Counted from the stretch's first letter, positions 33,202 through 41,609 are shown. The stretch: DNA of 64,000 nucleotides from Planctomycetota bacterium (GCA_020638655.1 JACKIC010000004.1:62001-126000), one strand, 5' to 3'. The notes: generated by a model not told the origin, from the sequence alone. Numbers and translations: made by a program.

Positions 33202-35166
33202 ATGCAAACCCTGCTCGTCGCAATCGTCGCCCTGATCACCTGCGCCTGCCTGTGGCGCGCGGGGCCGCGCGGGCTCGTCGGGATCTCGGCGACGGCGCTG
33301 CTGTCGCTGCTCGGCGTAGGCACGATCGTGTTGACGTTCTGGGTGCAGCCGGTCGCCGAGGCTGCGCCCGTGCATCGCCCGCTCGTGAAGCCCGCCGACG
33401 ACTACGTGGGCTCGGCGACGTGCCGTTCGTGCCATCCGGCGGAGCACGCGTCGTGGCACGAGTCGTTCCATCGCACGATGACGCAGGTCGCGCGCCGCGA
33501 CACGGTGCTGGCGCAGTTCGAGCGGCTCGAGCTCGACTGGTTCGGCAAGCCCGTGGTGCTCGAGTGGCGCGGCGACGAACTGTGGGTGCAGTTCGAACGC
33601 GGCGGCAAGCAGCCGGGACCGGTGTTGCGGCCCATCGAGCAGCTCACCGGGTCGCACCACCTGCAGGTGCTCTGGTATTCGACCGGCAACCAGCGCGAAC
33701 TCGCGCCGGTGCCGATGTGCTTCAAGATCGCCGAGGGCGTGTGGCTGCCGCTGACGACGGTGTTCGTGCTGCCGCCCGAGTTCCGCGATCCGCCCGACCC
33801 CGGCGCCTGGAATCAGAACTGCCACATGTGCCACGCGACCGGCGTGCGGCCGCGCGTCGACATCGACCGCTGCGACACCGAGGCCAGCGAGCTCGGCATC
33901 GCGTGCGAGGCGTGCCACGGCCCCGGTGAACGGCACGTCACCGCCAACCGCAACCCCGTGCGCCGCTACGTGCAGCACCTCGATGAGGGCGGGGACAAGG
34001 CGGGTGACAAGACGGTGGTGTTGCCACAGCGACTCGGCCCGGCGCGTTCGGCGCAGGTCTGCGGCCAGTGCCACTCGGTGAACATCCTGCGCAGCGCGCA
34101 CTTCGACAGCTGGCGCGAACACGGCCTGGTCTATCGCCCCGGCGGCGACCTGCACGCGTCCAACCTCGTCATCGATCCCAATCATCGCTACGCCGACGAA
34201 CTGCGCCGCACGCTGCAGCACAACCCGCAGTTCTTCGCGAGCGCGTTCTGGTCGGACGGCGAGGTGCGGCTGTCGGGGCGCGAGTACAACGGCCTCGTCA
34301 AGTCACCCTGTTACACGCACGGTGACGCCGACAAGCAGCTCGACTGCACCTCGTGCCACGAACTGCACGGCGCCTCGCACGGCGTCGCGGACGGCGGTGA
34401 CGCGGCCGACCGCGACGCGTGGCGCGACGACCAGCTCAAGTCGGGCATGCGCGGCAACGCCGCCTGCACGCAGTGTCACGAATCGCTGCGCGACGACGCG
34501 GCGCTCGCGCAGCACACGCACCACGCGCCGGGTGGGGGTGGCAGCACCTGTTACGACTGCCACATGCCGCACACGAGCTTCGGGCTCATGAAGGCCGAGC
34601 GCAGCCATACGATCACGTCGCCGAGCGTGCAGACCGAACTGCAGACGGGGCGGCCCAACGCGTGCAACCTGTGCCATCTCGACCGCACGCTGCAGTGGAC
34701 TGTCGAACGCCTGCAGGCGTGGTACGGCATCGAGCCGTCGCCGCTCGACGACGAGCAGGCGAACGTCGCCGCGGGTGCGCGCTGGCTGCTGACCGGCGAC
34801 GCGGGCCAGCGCGCGGTTGCGACCTGGAGCTTCGGCTGGAAGGAAGCGCAGCGCGCCGCGGGCACCGACTGGATGTCGCCCTACCTCGCGCGCCTGCTCG
34901 ACGATCCCTACTACGTGGTGCGCTTCGGCGCCGCGCGCTCGCTGCGCTCGTTGCCCGGCGGCGTGCCTGAACTCGAGGGCTTCGACTTCGTCGCCGAGGC
35001 GGACGCCGTGCGCCCGTTCGGCGAACGGATCACCGCGCGCTGGCGCGAGGGTTACCGCGGCGCGCCGCGTCCGGCGCTGCTGCTCGAAGAACGGGGGCTC
35101 GCGGTCGAAGCGTTCGCACGTCTGTATGCGCGCCGCAACGATCGGCCGGTCTACCTGGCGGAGTGA
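33202..35166 (+). CDS. membrane-anchored octahaem cytochrome c
   Basis: A 654-residue protein with two N-terminal membrane helices (about residues 4-18 and 25-47) and eight haem motifs: CRSCH 74, CHMCH 207, CEACH 235, CGQCH 287, CTSCH 382, CTQCH 422, CYDCH 450 and CNLCH 488. Spacing and the HATGVRP and CHGPGERH contexts fit the cytochrome c554/doubled-CxxCH group of multihaem proteins that transfer electrons outside the membrane. The last 150 residues are haem-free and contain a HEAT-like stretch (YLARLLDDPYYVVRFGAARS). The electron partners are unknown. ATG at 33202 follows the duplicated leader. A lipoprotein gene follows 10 bp later, so the two may be cotranscribed. Confidence 0.9.
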   Translation: MQTLLVAIVALITCACLWRAGPRGLVGISATALLSLLGVGTIVLTFWVQPVAEAAPVHRPLVKPADDYVGSATCRSCHPAEHASWHESFHRTMTQVARRDTVLAQFERLELDWFGKPVVLEWRGDELWVQFERGGKQPGPVLRPIEQLTGSHHLQVLWYSTGNQRELAPVPMCFKIAEGVWLPLTTVFVLPPEFRDPPDPGAWNQNCHMCHATGVRPRVDIDRCDTEASELGIACEACHGPGERHVTANRNPVRRYVQHLDEGGDKAGDKTVVLPQRLGPARSAQVCGQCHSVNILRSAHFDSWREHGLVYRPGGDLHASNLVIDPNHRYADELRRTLQHNPQFFASAFWSDGEVRLSGREYNGLVKSPCYTHGDADKQLDCTSCHELHGASHGVADGGDAADRDAWRDDQLKSGMRGNAACTQCHESLRDDAALAQHTHHAPGGGGSTCYDCHMPHTSFGLMKAERSHTITSPSVQTELQTGRPNACNLCHLDRTLQWTVERLQAWYGIEPSPLDDEQANVAAGARWLLTGDAGQRAVATWSFGWKEAQRAAGTDWMSPYLARLLDDPYYVVRFGAARSLRSLPGGVPELEGFDFVAEADAVRPFGERITARWREGYRGAPRPALLLEERGLAVEAFARLYARRNDRPVYLAE

Positions 35167-35176
35167 GCCGAACCGT

Positions 35177-36520
35177 ATGCGTAGCGTCACAGTTGCCGCC
35201 TGGATGGGAATCCTGCTCCTGGAGTCCTGTGCCGGTGCACCCTCGCGCACAGAGGATCGTCTGTTGGCGCAGATCGAGCAGTTTGCGGCGCTCCCTGGTT
35301 GTCGCCTCGCCGTGCTGATGCAGGCTCGTGCACTTGCCGATTCGCGGCTCGCCGAGATCGGGTGGCAGTATCGCGACGACGAGGATCCGGTGACGCGAGT
35401 GTATGCCTGGGATCTTGCCCTGCTGAGTCCGCAGCATCGCGTCGAACGCATCCTGCAAGGGCTCGCGAGCGAGGACCACCTGATTCGCCGGCAATGTGTC
35501 GAGGCAGCCGGTGAATCGGTCGAGTCGGCTGACGAGGCCATCGACCAGGCCCTTGCCGTGCTCATGGCGGAAGAGCCGGACGGTCTCACGACGCTGGCCG
35601 CTTTCCGGAGCTACGTGCGACGCAACGGCCGTGCAGGTGCTCGACGAGTGTACGAGGTCGTGCACGCGCGCGGCGCGGGCTGGTTGCCGTACGCGGCAGC
35701 TGCGCTGGCGCTCCATCCGGATGAGCAGTTCCTCGACGTGTTTCGCGCCGCCGCCGCCGATGGCGTGTGCCAACGCGATGGTCGCCGCGGCTTGAGTCGG
35801 CTCGGGCGACTCGCCGACGAAACGTGGATCGCTGACGAGACGCGCCATGGCGAGGAGAAGTCGCTGGAGGAGTATCGCGATGCCTACGATGCCGTTGCGG
35901 CGCGGTTGACCGGCATGCGACGAGGCAGCATTGCCGAGATGATCCGCGAGGCGGCCGACGCTCGCATCGTGATCCTGTCCGAGATCCACTACGACGGGTT
36001 CGTGCGTGCCTGGGAGATCGGCATCCTGCAGCAACTCGTGCATCTGTGGGGCGGGCCAAGGCGGACCCGTCTGCTGTACGAATCGGAAACTGTGCAGGGC
36101 CCCCTGGTCGCCGCCGCGGGAGAACTGGGGTGCCGCGCCATTGCGTGCGAGCAGGGACTCGGGAGCGGCATGAACGGTGGTCCCGTGCAGGCGTGGAACC
36201 TCGAGAAGCGTGACGCCGAGGCGATCGGGTCGATCCTGGAGCATGCGGCAGATGCCGAGGTGCGGGACGTGGTCGCCTACGGCGCGCTCCACACCACCCA
36301 CATTCAGGAGGCGTTGCGCGCCAGAGGGGTGCCGACCGTGCGCATCGTCCTGAGCCCTGACCCGACCATGCGCGCAGGCGCCATGCGCGTCATGGGCAGC
36401 CTGAAGACGCTCGGCAATGCGTTTCGCTACGACGACGGGACCTGGTTCGTCGATGTCTGCCCATACTCGAGGTGGGGGTGTGCGGAGTTGGACGCGAAGC
36501 TGGGGGAAGAGGGGCGTTGA
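35177..36520 (+). CDS. lipoprotein with HEAT-like repeats and ChaN/TraB-like C-terminal domain
   Basis: About 447 residues from the ATG at 35177. The N-terminus is a lipoprotein signal (WMGILLLESCAGAPS, lipid on Cys18). Residues 40-210 are helical repeats of HEAT type (VYAWDLALLSPQHRVERILQ, LIRRQCVEAAGESVES). The C-terminal 190 residues begin with ARIVILSEIHYDGFVRAWE, where the E-x-H-x-D pattern recalls the GExH motif of ChaN, TraB and EreA-type proteins. LLYESETVQGPL and HTTHIQEALR follow as further putative metal or haem ligands. ChaN-like lipoproteins bind haem or iron, which fits the adjacent octahaem cytochrome. That link is inference. No signs of frameshift are seen. Confidence 0.6.
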   Translation: MRSVTVAAWMGILLLESCAGAPSRTEDRLLAQIEQFAALPGCRLAVLMQARALADSRLAEIGWQYRDDEDPVTRVYAWDLALLSPQHRVERILQGLASEDHLIRRQCVEAAGESVESADEAIDQALAVLMAEEPDGLTTLAAFRSYVRRNGRAGARRVYEVVHARGAGWLPYAAAALALHPDEQFLDVFRAAAADGVCQRDGRRGLSRLGRLADETWIADETRHGEEKSLEEYRDAYDAVAARLTGMRRGSIAEMIREAADARIVILSEIHYDGFVRAWEIGILQQLVHLWGGPRRTRLLYESETVQGPLVAAAGELGCRAIACEQGLGSGMNGGPVQAWNLEKRDAEAIGSILEHAADAEVRDVVAYGALHTTHIQEALRARGVPTVRIVLSPDPTMRAGAMRVMGSLKTLGNAFRYDDGTWFVDVCPYSRWGCAELDAKLGEEGR

Positions 36521-36584
36521 GGCCGATCTGGAGGATGCTGCGATCCCGGCCCGGCCCCATTTGCGTCGCGGAGTGAGCCAGCGC

Positions 36585-36902
36585 TCAACGCGCCAACACC
36601 AGCAGCCCGGCAGCCGCGGACACCGTGTTGGCGAGCAGCGAGACGCCGAACGCGCGCAGCGGCCGTCCCACGGCGAGCGCGTAGGCTGCGCCCTCGACCA
36701 GCACGACGAGCACCTCGATCGTCCACCAGTCGAGCGCCCCGGTGGTGACGGCGAGCCACGCGAGCGGATGGGTGAGCAACTGCACCGCCGCTGCGATGCC
36801 GGCGGTGTGGCGGCGCTGGTCGCGCGGTGCGAACGCCGCGACGAGCGGGACCTCGATCGCGAGCGTCAGCAGGAACCCGGTGAACCAGAGTGGGTCGATC
36901 AT
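36585..36902 (-). CDS. small membrane protein, third gene of an overlapping operon
   Basis: A 105-residue protein with about three to four membrane helices (WFTGFLLTLAIEVPLVAAF, GIAAAVQLLTHPLAWLAV, IEVLVVLVEGAAYALAVG, then LLANTVSAAAGLLVL). ATG at 36900-36902 overlaps the stop of the preceding gene by four bases, which fixes the start and implies translational coupling. No family is recognised. The conserved-looking histidine in LLTHPLAW and the glutamates inside two helices (IEVP, VEGAAYA) are unusual in a membrane context. They hint at an ion or metal transport or enzyme-subunit role. That is speculation. It is convergent with the ChaN-like lipoprotein gene. Confidence 0.65.
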   Translation of the reverse strand: MIDPLWFTGFLLTLAIEVPLVAAFAPRDQRRHTAGIAAAVQLLTHPLAWLAVTTGALDWWTIEVLVVLVEGAAYALAVGRPLRAFGVSLLANTVSAAAGLLVLAR

Positions 36903-37876
36903 GGCGTCACGGGCAGCTGGGCGCGCGGCGTCAGCGCGAGCAGCAGCGCGGGGAACTCGGCCCACACGTGCACGGCCGCGAGGATGCCGTAGGTCGCCTT
37001 CGATTCGCGGAAGTCCAACCCGAACGCGGCGAAGAACAGCGCGCCGAGGCCGGCGACGAGCACGAGGAACGGTGTGTCGCGCCGCGTGCGCGTGGCGTTG
37101 GGGGCGGCGCCGAGGCGCGGCAGGACGACGAGCACCGCGACGTAGTGCAGGCACTGCAGGAACGCGGCGGCGCGCAGCAGGTCGAGCGCGTTGGCGCGCG
37201 GCAGCCAGCCGGGCACGAACGCCGCGAGGCCGTCGGCGAGGCCGAGGTCGAGCTGCGCCGCGGCCGTGAGGTCGCCGGGCGTGGTCGTCATGCTCTCGAG
37301 CCCGAGCCAGTTCGCGGCGACGCCCGTCGCCAGCCACGCGGGCACGAGCACGAAGCCGAGCAGCGCGGCGGCCGTCCAGCGCGTGCGGCCCTCCTGCACG
37401 AGGTCGGGGTCGCGCAGCCGATCGGCGATCAGTCCCACCGGCGTCACGTTGTGCAGCACGGCGAGCACGAGCAGCGTGTCGAGGGGGGCGTTGGCGACGC
37501 CGTACCCGAGCGCGGTGAGCGCGAGCGTGGCCACAGCGCTGCGCAGCACACACCGGCGCGTGTCCCGCGGCAACACGCTCGCGACCAGCAACATGCCGAG
37601 CGCGAGTTCGATGGCGGCGAGCGTCGCGCCGCGCCAGTCGAGCTGGAAGGCGAGCAGCCGCGAGGTGCCGATCAGCGCGAGCAGCGCGACGACCGGGATC
37701 AGCAGCGCGCGCCAGCGGCCGTAGCGGCGTCCGACCCAACGCAGCTCGACGAGCGCGTGCGGCACCCCGAACACGGCGAGCGTTGCGGCCCAGACCGACA
37801 GCGGCCAAAGAGCACAGGCGATCGCCAGCCCGATCGCGGCGCCGCCGAGTAGCAGCGCCCGGACCGCGGCGTTCAT
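36899..37876 (-). CDS. polytopic membrane protein of unknown function, second gene of an overlapping operon
   Basis: A 325-residue protein with around nine membrane helices. Several histidines sit in or near them: FGVPHALVELRWVG near residue 37, VLAVLHNVTPVGLIADRLRD near 145, FLQCLHYVAVLVVLP near 250 and ILAAVHVWAEFPALLL near 300. Four helix-embedded histidines are reminiscent of iron-binding membrane enzymes such as Brp/Blh carotenoid cleavage enzymes. The family motifs of Blh are not clearly present, so I give no assignment. ATG at 37874-37876 overlaps the stop of the upstream gene, and its own stop overlaps the next start. The three genes thus form one tightly coupled operon. Confidence 0.7.
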   Translation of the reverse strand: MNAAVRALLLGGAAIGLAIACALWPLSVWAATLAVFGVPHALVELRWVGRRYGRWRALLIPVVALLALIGTSRLLAFQLDWRGATLAAIELALGMLLVASVLPRDTRRCVLRSAVATLALTALGYGVANAPLDTLLVLAVLHNVTPVGLIADRLRDPDLVQEGRTRWTAAALLGFVLVPAWLATGVAANWLGLESMTTTPGDLTAAAQLDLGLADGLAAFVPGWLPRANALDLLRAAAFLQCLHYVAVLVVLPRLGAAPNATRTRRDTPFLVLVAGLGALFFAAFGLDFRESKATYGILAAVHVWAEFPALLLALTPRAQLPVTP

Positions 37877-38805
37877 GGCTGCGTCGTCGGCCGACGTCGC
37901 CGCGCCGCGGCCAGCAGGTAACCGAGCAGCGCCGCGCCCGCGACGGCCAGCAACACGAGCTGCAGCTGGCTGTCCCCGGTCGGGATCCAATGCGGCGTCT
38001 CCTTGCCGCGCGCGTCGAGGTAGTGCGCGGTCGGCGGCTCGGTGAACCGCACCTCGCCATCGACCTCGGCGATCGGCAGCGAGACCGTGACGCGCGCGAC
38101 CTTCGAAGTCTCCGATACCCACTGCGAGAAGGAGAACGTGTGGCGCTCGTCCCACTGCGGGAACTTCAGCCGCTGCAACATCGCGCGCAGTTCGGGGCCG
38201 GCGCGTTGCGTCAACACCTCCTGCGACGGCAGGGAGTCGCCGGCGAGCGCCATCCACTCGCGTTGCTGCGCGATCGGCACCGGGAAGAGGCGAACGCCGA
38301 GGCTCCCGCTGCTCGACGCGGCGTGGCTGTGCTGCGGCTCGAGGAAGCCGATCTCGTTGGCGTACGGAGAGACCGAGCGGGCGGTGACCCAGCCGTCCCA
38401 ACCCGAGAGGATCCAGACGCAGCAAGAACCCGCGACCACTTCCTGGGGCGGGATCCAGAGGTCGACGTCGCGCGGCAGCTGCGCCTCGGGGTCGTTCGGC
38501 AGCTCGATGCCCAGGCTGCGGTTGAACTCGATCACCGCAGCGGGGCTGGTGTGCCAGGTCGGCGCGACCCTGCCCATGTCCTTGACCTTCGTGGGGCGCG
38601 GGACGCGGAACGCGATCGCGTGGTGCCGCAGTAGCTCCATCAGCAGCTCCGCCGAGATGCAGTAGCCGTAGGGAACCGGACGGGCGCTGCTGGGGATGCC
38701 GTTGGGTGGCGGCGCGGCGGCAGGAAGGATCAGGAGCAGCGCGAGCAGGGCTGCTGCCATGGTTCGGGCGAGTCTGTGCTGCGTGACTTGTGGCAACCGC
38801 GGCAT
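37873..38805 (-). CDS. exported membrane-anchored protein, first gene of an overlapping operon
   Basis: A 310-residue protein from the ATG at 38803-38805. It has a signal peptide (LARTMAAALLALLLILPAAA), a roughly 240-residue extracytoplasmic domain and a C-terminal membrane helix (LQLVLLAVAGAALLGYLLAA) followed by a basic tail (RRRRPTTQP), so the bulk faces outside. The ectodomain has paired cysteines (VAGSCCVWILSGWDGWV near residue 120) and an FSFSQWVSETSKVARVTVSL segment near 225. No catalytic motif is recognised. It is probably the extracellular partner of the two membrane proteins whose genes overlap its end. The divergent 38936 gene is separated by 130 bp that contain a small relic of the cytochrome gene. 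Confidence 0.7.
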   Translation of the reverse strand: MPRLPQVTQHRLARTMAAALLALLLILPAAAPPPNGIPSSARPVPYGYCISAELLMELLRHHAIAFRVPRPTKVKDMGRVAPTWHTSPAAVIEFNRSLGIELPNDPEAQLPRDVDLWIPPQEVVAGSCCVWILSGWDGWVTARSVSPYANEIGFLEPQHSHAASSSGSLGVRLFPVPIAQQREWMALAGDSLPSQEVLTQRAGPELRAMLQRLKFPQWDERHTFSFSQWVSETSKVARVTVSLPIAEVDGEVRFTEPPTAHYLDARGKETPHWIPTGDSQLQLVLLAVAGAALLGYLLAAARRRRPTTQP

Positions 38806-38880
38806 CGTTCCACCTCCGGGCCCGCAGGATACCTCGCGGCGCGAGGTGGCCCGCCGACAAAGCATGGGCCCCGACAACAA

Positions 38881-38919
38881 GGTCTCGCGGTCGAGGCGTC
38901 GGCGCGCTTGTATGCACGG
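38881..38919 (+). pseudogene. relic of the octahaem cytochrome 3' end
   Basis: In the intergenic region, 39 bases read GLAVEASARLYAR in one frame. The cytochrome ends GLAVEAFARLYARRNDRPVY, a match of 12 in 13 residues. At the DNA level about 28 of 36 bases agree with 35095-35130, and no further similarity is seen on either side. It is best read as a leftover fragment of a former second cytochrome copy. The short length leaves room for chance. Confidence 0.4.
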
Positions 38920-38935
38920 CCTGCGCACGCGCCCG

Positions 38936-39370
38936 ATGACCGCACCCGACCAACTCCCCGACGACCTCGCACAGCTGCGCCGCCGCCACCTGCGCGTCGG
39001 CTGGTGGAGCCTGTTCGTGTTCGCGGCGCTCGGCGCGGTGCTCGAAGGCATGCACGGCTTCAAGGTCGATTGGTACCTGGCCGTCGGCAACGAGACGCGG
39101 CGCCTTCTGTGGCGCCTCGCGCATGCGCACGGCACGTTCCTCGCGCTCGTGCACATCGCCTTCGGCCTGTGCTGCGCGCACGCCGACCGCGCGCCGCGGC
39201 TCGCGTCGGGCTGCCTGCTCGGCGCGACCGTCGCGTTGCCGGCGGGCTTCTGGCTCGGCGGGTTCGGCGTGGTCGGCGGGGACCCTGGGCTCGGCATCGT
39301 GCTGGTGCCGTTCGGGGTGGTGCTGCTGCTGGTCGCGGCGGGCGGCATGGCGACGGCGCTGCGGCGGTAG
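38936..39370 (+). CDS. small four-helix membrane protein
   Basis: A 144-residue protein with four membrane helices. From the N-terminus: VGWWSLFVFAALGAVLEGMH, then FLALVHIAFGLCCAHA, LASGCLLGATVALPAGFWLG and LVPFGVVLLLVAAGG. Histidines lie at the membrane edges (EGMHGF, LAHAHGTFLALVHI), which may be ligands. No family is recognised, although the pattern resembles small cytochrome-like or DUF-type membrane proteins. ATG at 38936 was preferred over 38912, because the upstream stretch matches a fragment of the cytochrome C-terminus and is probably not part of this gene. The alpha/beta-hydrolase gene begins 12 bp downstream, so they are likely cotranscribed. Confidence 0.65.
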   Translation: MTAPDQLPDDLAQLRRRHLRVGWWSLFVFAALGAVLEGMHGFKVDWYLAVGNETRRLLWRLAHAHGTFLALVHIAFGLCCAHADRAPRLASGCLLGATVALPAGFWLGGFGVVGGDPGLGIVLVPFGVVLLLVAAGGMATALRR

Positions 39371-39382
39371 GGGGCCATCCGC

Positions 39383-40006
39383 GTGAGGACCCAGCACACC
39401 TTGCCGTGCACCGGCCCGCTGCGGGCCAGCGTGATCCTGCTGCACGGCTATGCGGCCGACGCCGCGGTGCACCGCGCCGACGGGGTGGCGTTCGTGGGCG
39501 AAGGAACCGAAGTGGTGATGCCCGATGCGCCGGGCCACGGCGGCCGCGGCGACGGGCGGCTCGCTGCCATCGCGTCGCTCGATGACGAACGGCGCCGCGC
39601 AGCGATCCTCGACCTCGCGCGGCAGTGGGCCGCCGAGCTGCCGGATCTGGCGCTGCATTGCCGCCAGCGCGGCGCGCAGCGCGTCGGCGTGGTCGGCATC
39701 TCGATGGGTGGGTTCGCGGCGTTGGCCAGCCTGGCGCAGCCCTGTCCGTTCGACGCCGTCGCCGCGGTGCTCGCGGCGCCCGAGCTCGTCGACCCGCGCA
39801 CCGTTGCGCCGGGGCATCCGCCGCTGCTGCTCGGCCTGGCCGGGAAGGACCGCGCCGTGCCGCCCGAGCCCGGTCGTCGTTTCGCGCGCGACTACGGCGC
39901 CGAGCTGCACGAATACGCCGAGTCCGAGCACTTCATGCGCGGCGAGGACTGGCTCGATCTGTGGGGCAGGGTGCGTGCCTTCCTGTTGCGGCACCTGGGC
40001 GGGTGA
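39383..40006 (+). CDS. alpha/beta-hydrolase fold protein
   Basis: A 207-residue hydrolase from a GTG at 39383. The N-terminal strand and oxyanion region read VILLHGYAADAAVHRADG. The nucleophile elbow is GVVGISMGGFAA (Ser near residue 110). The acid is probably in LLGLAGKDRAVPPE near 150, and the base is the histidine of YAESEHFMRGEDW near 183. The short length and SEHFMRG ending fit serine esterases and carboxylesterases of the dienelactone-hydrolase or YjfP type. The substrate is unknown. No signal peptide is present, so it is cytoplasmic. It follows the small membrane-protein gene closely on the same strand. Confidence 0.85.
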   Translation: MRTQHTLPCTGPLRASVILLHGYAADAAVHRADGVAFVGEGTEVVMPDAPGHGGRGDGRLAAIASLDDERRRAAILDLARQWAAELPDLALHCRQRGAQRVGVVGISMGGFAALASLAQPCPFDAVAAVLAAPELVDPRTVAPGHPPLLLGLAGKDRAVPPEPGRRFARDYGAELHEYAESEHFMRGEDWLDLWGRVRAFLLRHLGG

Positions 40007-40136
40007 GGACCGTGGAGCGCGAGACGGGTTGACGACAGGCGCATTCGCGCTCACTCTGCTCACTCGGCTACGGGTTCCTCTGGAGCCGCTCGGATCACGT
40101 GGACTGGCCGCCTGCCCGCGGCCTCGAGGAGCCGTG

Positions 40137-41558
40137 ATGCAAGAAGAGCCAAGACCCTGGGCGTCGTTGGTCGTTCCGGACGCCGTCGCCCGCATCCCGA
40201 ACATGCTGACCCGCGAGGAGCAGCAGTACCTGATCTGGGTGACCTCTGCTCTGCGGCGCGGCTCGGGCGCCGTGGTCGATCTCGGTCCCTGGCTCGGCTG
40301 CAGCAGTGCGGCGCTCGCCGAGGGCGTTCGTCGCAGCGGCGGTGGGGTCAGGGTGCAGTCCCTGGATCTGTTCGAGTGGCGACGCGACTACATGGAAGGC
40401 TATTGCCCTGCGGACCTGCCCGAGGGCAGTGACTTCCGGCCGCTCTTCCGCGAGCAGACGGCCGCGTATTCCGACACGATCGATGCAGAGCGCATGGACT
40501 TGCTCGCCGGCACGTGGCGCGGCGGGCCGATCGAGATCCTGTTCGTCGATGCAGCGAAGTCTTGGGACCTGACGAATGCGATCCTGCGCGTCTTCGGTCC
40601 CAGTCTCGTGCCTGGTGAGAGCCTCGTCGTGCTCCAGGACTTCAAACACATGCCGACTTTCTGGCTGCCGCTGGTGTTCGACAGTCGGCCGGATCTATGG
40701 GAAGAACTGCACGACCTGGCCAGTGGAGACACCGCGACCTATCGATTGCGGGCGCCGCTCGATGCTGCTGCGGGCGCCGAGGCCGACTTCAGCAAGGACT
40801 CGTTCCGTGCCGAGCAGGTGGTCGAGATCTTCTCCAGGCGGCTCGAGCGGCCTGGCGGCAGGCGCATCGGATTGTCCTACTACCGTGCGCTGTTGACCTA
40901 CGACCAGTTCGGCCGCGCCGAAGAGCTGCTCGCCAAGCTGCTGAGTGCAGCGAGTCCGCAGGAACTCGCGCGCCTCGAGAACAGCGCAAAGAAGGCCCGT
41001 TGGGCCTGGCGGGACGAAGGCCTGCAACCCCTGTGGGGCGCGATCCAGACAGGTGAGCTGGACCTCGCCGATCGGATCGCGACGGCGTTCGAGCTCGCGG
41101 AAGAGCCGCGCGGCATGGTGGCAATCGGTCGGATCGCGCAGCTGCGCGGCGATCATCGTCTGGCACTGGACTGGTTCGAACGCGCGCAGGCCGGGGGAGC
41201 GAGCATCGATCACTCGGTTGTGATGTTTCAGGCGACGAGCTGGGTCGCCACGCGGCAATTCGATGCCGCGACACGCGCGATCGTCGACCTGCTCCTGAGT
41301 GAGCCGGCGTTGCCCAAGGACCAGCGGACCTGGGCGCTGTTCATCCTGCGCGACTGCTGGAGAACCCAGCGCAATGCCGAGGTGGCACTCACATCGTGCG
41401 CTCGGCTCCTCGAACGTCATCCCGACAGTCCCGAGATCCTGGTGTTCGCGTCGATGGTGGCGCGCGAGTGTGAAAACCCTCAACGGGCTGACCAGCTGCT
41501 GGGCAGGGCGCGCGTTCTGGATCCCGGCAACGCCGAGACGAAGTGGATGTTCGAGTAG
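40137..41558 (+). CDS. methyltransferase-like domain fused to TPR repeats
   Basis: About 473 residues from the ATG at 40137 (a GTG one codon earlier is also possible). Residues 40-190 form a Rossmann-type fold of the class-24 methyltransferase group: AVVDLGPWLGCSSAALAEGV as motif I, SLDLFEWRRDYMEG as the second strand, and IEILFVDAAKSWDLTN followed by LVVLQDFKHM as the later strands. The rest is helical with TPR-like units (LDLADRIATAFELAEEPRGM, HRLALDWFERAQAGGASIDH, ALTSCARLLERHPDSPEIL). A methyltransferase acting on a macromolecule or glycan bound through the TPR part is plausible. Activity is not shown. The preceding 130 bp contain no gene. Confidence 0.7.
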   Translation: MQEEPRPWASLVVPDAVARIPNMLTREEQQYLIWVTSALRRGSGAVVDLGPWLGCSSAALAEGVRRSGGGVRVQSLDLFEWRRDYMEGYCPADLPEGSDFRPLFREQTAAYSDTIDAERMDLLAGTWRGGPIEILFVDAAKSWDLTNAILRVFGPSLVPGESLVVLQDFKHMPTFWLPLVFDSRPDLWEELHDLASGDTATYRLRAPLDAAAGAEADFSKDSFRAEQVVEIFSRRLERPGGRRIGLSYYRALLTYDQFGRAEELLAKLLSAASPQELARLENSAKKARWAWRDEGLQPLWGAIQTGELDLADRIATAFELAEEPRGMVAIGRIAQLRGDHRLALDWFERAQAGGASIDHSVVMFQATSWVATRQFDAATRAIVDLLLSEPALPKDQRTWALFILRDCWRTQRNAEVALTSCARLLERHPDSPEILVFASMVARECENPQRADQLLGRARVLDPGNAETKWMFE

Positions 41559-41609
41559 CGCTCGGGAGCCTTCGTCCCAACAGCGGCGGGCGCCGGCGTT
41601 CGCGGTGCG

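Noticed and set aside
36899..37876. Brp/Blh-type carotenoid cleavage enzyme
   Set aside because: Membrane histidines are suggestive, but the conserved family motifs are not clearly present.
38912..38936. Upstream ATG as start of the 38936 membrane protein
   Set aside because: The preceding bases match the cytochrome C-terminus, so this ATG belongs to a relic and not to the gene.
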